Origin: Sphingomonas sp. IW22
GTDB lineage: Bacteria > Pseudomonadota > Alphaproteobacteria > Sphingomonadales > Sphingomonadaceae
Reading direction: 5' to 3'
Assembly (NCBI RefSeq): GCF_041321155.1
Contig: NZ_JBGGWB010000001.1
Location: forward strand, 1,116,001-1,180,000
DNA length: 64,000 nucleotides
Made by a program: the position numbers and the translations under genes. Below, in pieces: positions 60,499-64,000 of this stretch (position 1 is its first letter; the number at the start of each line of letters is the position of its first letter). Below the pieces are notes generated by a model. The model was not told the DNA's origin and made no database searches. It was given only the letters and a program-made list of their open reading frames with translations.

Positions 60499-61627
60499 TG
60501 TGTCCCGTATCCGCCACGCCTTCCTCTCGTCGCCCGAAGAGATCATCGATGAAGCGCGCAATGGCCGCATGTTCATCCTGGTCGATGACGAGGACCGGGA
60601 GAATGAGGGCGATCTGGTCATCCCCGCCCAGATGGCGACCCCAGCCGCCATCAATTTCATGGCCACGCATGGCCGCGGGCTGATCTGTCTGGCGATGACC
60701 AAGTCGCGGGTCGAGCAACTGGGCCTGCCGCTGATGAGCGCGGCGAACGGCACGCGCCACCAGACCGCCTTCACCGTTTCGATCGAAGCGCGGCAGGGCG
60801 TGACCACCGGCATTTCCGCCGCCGATCGGGCGCGCACCATCGCCGTCGCGGTCGACGCGTCGAAGGGCGCGGATGAGATAACCACCCCCGGCCATGTCTT
60901 TCCGCTGGTCGCGCGTGAGGGCGGCGTGCTGGTGCGCGCCGGCCATACAGAGGCGGCGGTCGACGTGTCGCGGCTGGCGGGCCTCAATCCGTCGGGCGTG
61001 ATCTGCGAGATCATGAAGGAGGATGGGACGATGGCCCGCCTCGACGATCTGGTTGCCTTTGCCCAGCTTCACGCGCTGAAGATCGGCACCATCCGCGACC
61101 TGATCGCCTATCGCCGCCGCTATGACCATCTGGTTGAAAAGCGCGCTGAATCCCGCTTCGACAGCGCATGGGGCGGCGACTGGCGCGCCATTACCTATTG
61201 GAACAAGGCGCAGGGCACCGAACAGATCGCGCTGGTCAAGGGCCGCATCGATCCCAACAAGCCAACGCTGGTGCGGATGCACGCGCTGTCCCCCCTGCCC
61301 GACCTGTTCGGCGAAGCAGGACCGCGCGGCGCGCTGTTGCGCCGATCGATGGAAATCATCGGCGAGGAAGGCTCTGGCGTCATCGTCGTCATCAACAAGC
61401 CCCGCGCCGACGCCTTCACCACCGCGCTGATGGCGCGTGAGGGCAAGCTGGAGCCTGCCGACATGGAGGAATTGCGCGACTATGGCGTCGGCGCGATGAT
61501 CCTGACCGAATTGGGGGTGGAGGAAATGATCCTCCTCACCAACACGCACCACACGCTGGTCGGGCTCGACGGCTATGGCCTGTCGATCGTCGGCGAACGT
61601 CCCATCCCGCTTGCGGAAGAGAATTGA
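60485..61627 (+). CDS. ribB: Dihydroxybutanone phosphate synthase with degenerate GTP cyclohydrolase II domain (RibBX)
   Basis: The N-terminal domain (12-215) makes dihydroxybutanone phosphate from ribulose 5-phosphate; the acidic loop [10 protein letters not shown] (34-43) and the [13 protein letters not shown] segment are intact. The C-terminal half (221-375) has the GTP cyclohydrolase II fold but lacks the three zinc cysteines of the active enzyme: the region 262-290 reads [15 protein letters not shown] with no Cys. It is therefore a RibBX-type protein, and a separate RibA should exist elsewhere. GTG start at 60485; 380 aa. Confidence 0.9.
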   Translation: MQQPDVSRIRHAFLSSPEEIIDEARNGRMFILVDDEDRENEGDLVIPAQMATPAAINFMATHGRGLICLAMTKSRVEQLGLPLMSAANGTRHQTAFTVSIEARQGVTTGISAADRARTIAVAVDASKGADEITTPGHVFPLVAREGGVLVRAGHTEAAVDVSRLAGLNPSGVICEIMKEDGTMARLDDLVAFAQLHALKIGTIRDLIAYRRRYDHLVEKRAESRFDSAWGGDWRAITYWNKAQGTEQIALVKGRIDPNKPTLVRMHALSPLPDLFGEAGPRGALLRRSMEIIGEEGSGVIVVINKPRADAFTTALMAREGKLEPADMEELRDYGVGAMILTELGVEEMILLTNTHHTLVGLDGYGLSIVGERPIPLAEEN

Positions 61628-62046
61628 TGGCCAAGCTCCTGATCGTCGAAGCGCGCTTTTACGACCATCTGAACGACATGCTGATCGCGGGCGCACGCGC
61701 CGCGATCAAGGCGGCGGGACACACGTCGGATACGGTGACCGTGCCCGGCGCGCTGGAAATCCCCGCCGCGATCGCACTTGCCGACCAGTCGGGCCTTTAT
61801 GACGGTTATGTCGCCATCGGCGTCGTCATTCGCGGCGAAACCTATCATTTCGAAATCGTCGCGGGCGAAAGCGCGCGCGGGATCATGGCGATGACGATGG
61901 ACGGCATGGCCATCGGCAACGGCATCCTGACGGTCGAGAATGAGGAACAGGCACTGGTCCGCGCCGATCCGGCCCAGAAGGACAAGGGGGGTGAAGCGGC
62001 AAAGGCCGCGCTGGCGCTGATGAAGCTGCGCGAGCGATTTGCCTGA
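61627..62046 (+). CDS. ribH: 6,7-dimethyl-8-ribityllumazine synthase
   Basis: Forms lumazine from the RibD and RibB products. The 139-aa protein has [14 protein letters not shown], the [14 protein letters not shown] catalytic segment (His) and the phosphate-binding [17 protein letters not shown] region (about 99-115). It shares one base with ribBX. Last gene of the riboflavin operon; no FMN riboswitch was seen in the operon. Confidence 0.96.
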   Translation: MAKLLIVEARFYDHLNDMLIAGARAAIKAAGHTSDTVTVPGALEIPAAIALADQSGLYDGYVAIGVVIRGETYHFEIVAGESARGIMAMTMDGMAIGNGILTVENEEQALVRADPAQKDKGGEAAKAALALMKLRERFA

Positions 62047-62232
62047 GCGAGCGTTCCGTAACGGCTGGTGACAAACTTTGCGACAAATCCAACCGTTGCG
62101 CATCGCAATAAATCGGGCGACATAGCCGTTCGCCGGATCGGAGCGGTTGATCGCATTTGACCGTTCCGCGCCGGACCGTTGCTGCTCCCCCGCGGCTATC
62201 CCTGTCCTGCCGCCAATTCCGGAAGGCCCGTC

Positions 62233-63408
62233 TTGCGAAGCACCCCCGCTCCCCTTTTGTCGTTGTGCCTGATTCTCGCCGCATGTTCGGGCGGTGGCGG
62301 CGAAGCGGAAAAGGCCAAGGGCAAGGGGCGACAGGGACCGCCCGAAGTGGGCTTCGTGACGCTGCGCAATGAACGCGTGCCATTGGTCAACGAACTGGCG
62401 GGCCGCACCGCTGCGTTCGAATCGAGCGAGGTTCGCCCGCAGGTATCAGGCATCCTTCAGGCGCGGCTGTTTACCGAGGGAAGCATCGTGCGAAAGGGCC
62501 AGACGCTCTATCGCATCGACCCGCGCCTTTATCGTGCGGCGGTGGATGAGGCAGCGGCCAATGTCGCCAATGCCAAGGCGAACCGCACCGCCACAGCCAG
62601 CCGCGCTGATCGCTTCCGCCCGCTGGCAGAAATCGAAGCGGTAGCGAAGCAGGACTATACCGACGCCGTTGCCGCCGCTAGCCAGGCGACCGCACAGGTC
62701 CGCCAAGCCGAAGCACAGCTTGAGACGGCGCGCATCAACCTGAAATTCACCGACGTGCCCGCCCCGATCACCGGGCGCATCGGCCGCAGCCTGTTCACCA
62801 CCGGCGCGCTGGTCACCGCCAACCAGGCCGAGCCGCTGACGATGATCCAGCGGCTGGACCCGATGTTCGTCGATATCCAGCAAAGCGCGTCCGAACTGCT
62901 CCAGCTCCGCCGCGCGCTGGCAACGGACGGGGTCATCCCCTCTTCGGCCGAAGTGCGGCTGCGGCTCGAGGACGGCAGCGATTACGGACAGGTCGGCACC
63001 CTCCAGTTCGCAGAGGCGATGGTCGATCCCGCCACCGGCGCGGTCACGCTGCGCGCGCGCTTCCCCAATCCCGAGGGTATTTTGCTGCCCGGCATGTATG
63101 TCCGCGCCAGCTTCAGCCAGGCGACGGCACAGGAAGCCATTCTGGTGCCACAGGCCGGCGTTGCGCGCGACGCACGCGGCAATGCCACGGTGTTCGTGAT
63201 CGGTCCCGACAACAAGGCCGTGCAGCGCAAGGTGCGCGCGACGCGCACCATCGGCGACAAATGGCTGGTCACCGCCGGGCTTCGCGCGGGTGAGCGGGTA
63301 ATCACCGAGGGGCTGGCGAATGTCCGCGAGGGCGAAGTGGTCCGCCCGGTCGCCGCCGGATCGCCCCCGACCCAGGCGCCCGCCGGCGCGGCCCAGGCAA
63401 AGCGCTGA
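62233..63408 (+). CDS. RND efflux periplasmic adaptor lipoprotein (AcrA/MexA-like)
   Basis: Membrane fusion protein of a tripartite drug-efflux pump, 391 aa. The TTG at 62233 follows GGAAGG by six bases and places the lipobox LAAC at Cys18 ([18 protein letters not shown]). The order is lipoyl-like domain ([24 protein letters not shown]), alpha-hairpin (about 95-160), beta-barrel ([12 protein letters not shown]) and membrane-proximal domain. It is followed ten bases later by the pump gene. Its substrate is unknown. Confidence 0.93.
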   Translation: MRSTPAPLLSLCLILAACSGGGGEAEKAKGKGRQGPPEVGFVTLRNERVPLVNELAGRTAAFESSEVRPQVSGILQARLFTEGSIVRKGQTLYRIDPRLYRAAVDEAAANVANAKANRTATASRADRFRPLAEIEAVAKQDYTDAVAAASQATAQVRQAEAQLETARINLKFTDVPAPITGRIGRSLFTTGALVTANQAEPLTMIQRLDPMFVDIQQSASELLQLRRALATDGVIPSSAEVRLRLEDGSDYGQVGTLQFAEAMVDPATGAVTLRARFPNPEGILLPGMYVRASFSQATAQEAILVPQAGVARDARGNATVFVIGPDNKAVQRKVRATRTIGDKWLVTAGLRAGERVITEGLANVREGEVVRPVAAGSPPTQAPAGAAQAKR

Positions 63409-63418
63409 GTCCGCCGCC

Positions 63419-64000
63419 TTGATCTCGCGCATCTTCATTGATCGGCCCATTTTCGCCTGGGTCATCGCCATCGTCATCATGCTGGCGGGCATCGGCAGCA
63501 TCTTCACCCTGCCGATCGAACAATATCCCGACATTGCCCCGCCGCAGGTGAACATCCGCGCCACTTATCCGGGTGCGTCGGCGGAAATCCTCGAAAGTTC
63601 GGTGACGCAGATCATCGAACAGCAGCTGACGGGCATCGACGGGCTGATCTATTTCTCGTCCAGCTCCAGCTCGTCGGGGTCGGTGACGGTCACCGTCACC
63701 TTCGAAAAGGGCACCGATCCCGACATTGCCCAGGTTCAGGTCCAGAATCAGGTGCAACAGGCCATTCCCCGCCTGCCCGCACAGGTGCAGCAGCAGGGCC
63801 TGCGCGTGTCCAAGTCCAGTTCGGACTTCCTGATGGTCATCTCGGTCTATGACCAAAGCGACCGGACGACCGCGATCGACGTGGCGGATTATCTCGTCTC
63901 CAACCTTCAGGACCGGCTGGGCCGCGTGCAGGGTGTGGGCGACGTCAACGTGTTCGGCACCCAATATGCGATGCGCATCTGGCTGAACCCCTTTGCGCTA
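63419..64000 (+). CDS. RND efflux inner-membrane pump, 5' part (AcrB/MexB-like)
   Basis: The window ends inside this gene; 194 codons are visible with no stop. It begins with a TTG at 63419 ([20 protein letters not shown]), with TM1 at 8-28 and the HAE1-family segments [24 protein letters not shown] and [19 protein letters not shown] (about 35-95). The rest of the porter domain follows ([23 protein letters not shown]). It works with the adaptor upstream; an outer-membrane channel gene may follow. The class is proton-driven drug efflux. Confidence 0.95.
   Translation, partial: MISRIFIDRPIFAWVIAIVIMLAGIGSIFTLPIEQYPDIAPPQVNIRATYPGASAEILESSVTQIIEQQLTGIDGLIYFSSSSSSSGSVTVTVTFEKGTDPDIAQVQVQNQVQQAIPRLPAQVQQQGLRVSKSSSDFLMVISVYDQSDRTTAIDVADYLVSNLQDRLGRVQGVGDVNVFGTQYAMRIWLNPFAL

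Noticed and set aside
58536..62046. FMN riboswitch in the riboflavin operon
   Set aside because: The genes overlap from the small membrane protein to ribH, leaving no room, and no RFN core was seen upstream.

Overview
The window looks like chromosome of a sphingomonad (Alphaproteobacteria, Sphingomonadaceae, probably Sphingomonas). This rests on high GC, the merged str-S10-spc-alpha ribosomal cluster with adk after secY, an S5 protein with an RGG-rich N-terminal extension, a CcrM-type GANTC methyltransferase, a class I lysyl-tRNA synthetase, and a DUF4169/DUF3140/DUF1206 gene set. These calls come from reading the sequence; no database search was run.

Layout. 1-3306: 3' end of acetate kinase, a VIT-family transporter, a small Cys-rich protein, a GNAT acetyltransferase and an alpha/beta hydrolase. 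3569-17894: a putative 14.3 kb island inserted at the 3' end of guaA. It carries two truncated gene fragments, a Phd/PIN toxin-antitoxin pair with a near-palindromic operator, a DUF3883 nuclease-like protein, a 1642-aa nuclease-STAND ATPase, a TPR-HEPN (LA2681-like) protein, and a convergent two-gene unit encoding an unknown protein and a DUF4062-STAND-TPR ATPase. This is the accessory, defence-like part of the window and the most likely site of something undescribed. 17880-21651: guaA and a prolyl oligopeptidase. 21736-41518 (minus strand): rpsL, rpsG, fusA, tuf, the S10 and spc ribosomal genes, secY, adk, rpsM, rpsK, rpoA and rplQ. Strong hairpins sit in several of the few wide gaps.

41716-49202 (minus strand): a hydrolase-amidohydrolase pair, a small lipoprotein with a DUF3140 protein, a winged-helix regulator, folP-ccrM and a bestrophin-like channel. 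49308-54735: lysK, then tyrA-hisC (minus) divergent from metX-metW (plus), covering Tyr, His/Phe and Met synthesis. 54725-58494: DUF1206 membrane protein, ssb, DUF4169 and feoAB with a probable Fur site. 58536-62046: a small membrane protein and the overlapping riboflavin operon ribD-ribE-ribBX-ribH, where the GTP cyclohydrolase II half of RibBX lacks its zinc cysteines. 62233-64000: an RND efflux adaptor and the 5' part of its inner-membrane pump, cut by the window edge.

No rRNA, tRNA, CRISPR array, transposase or integrase gene was seen. Long ORFs antisense to guaA, fusA, hisC and others are GC-driven shadows and are omitted.
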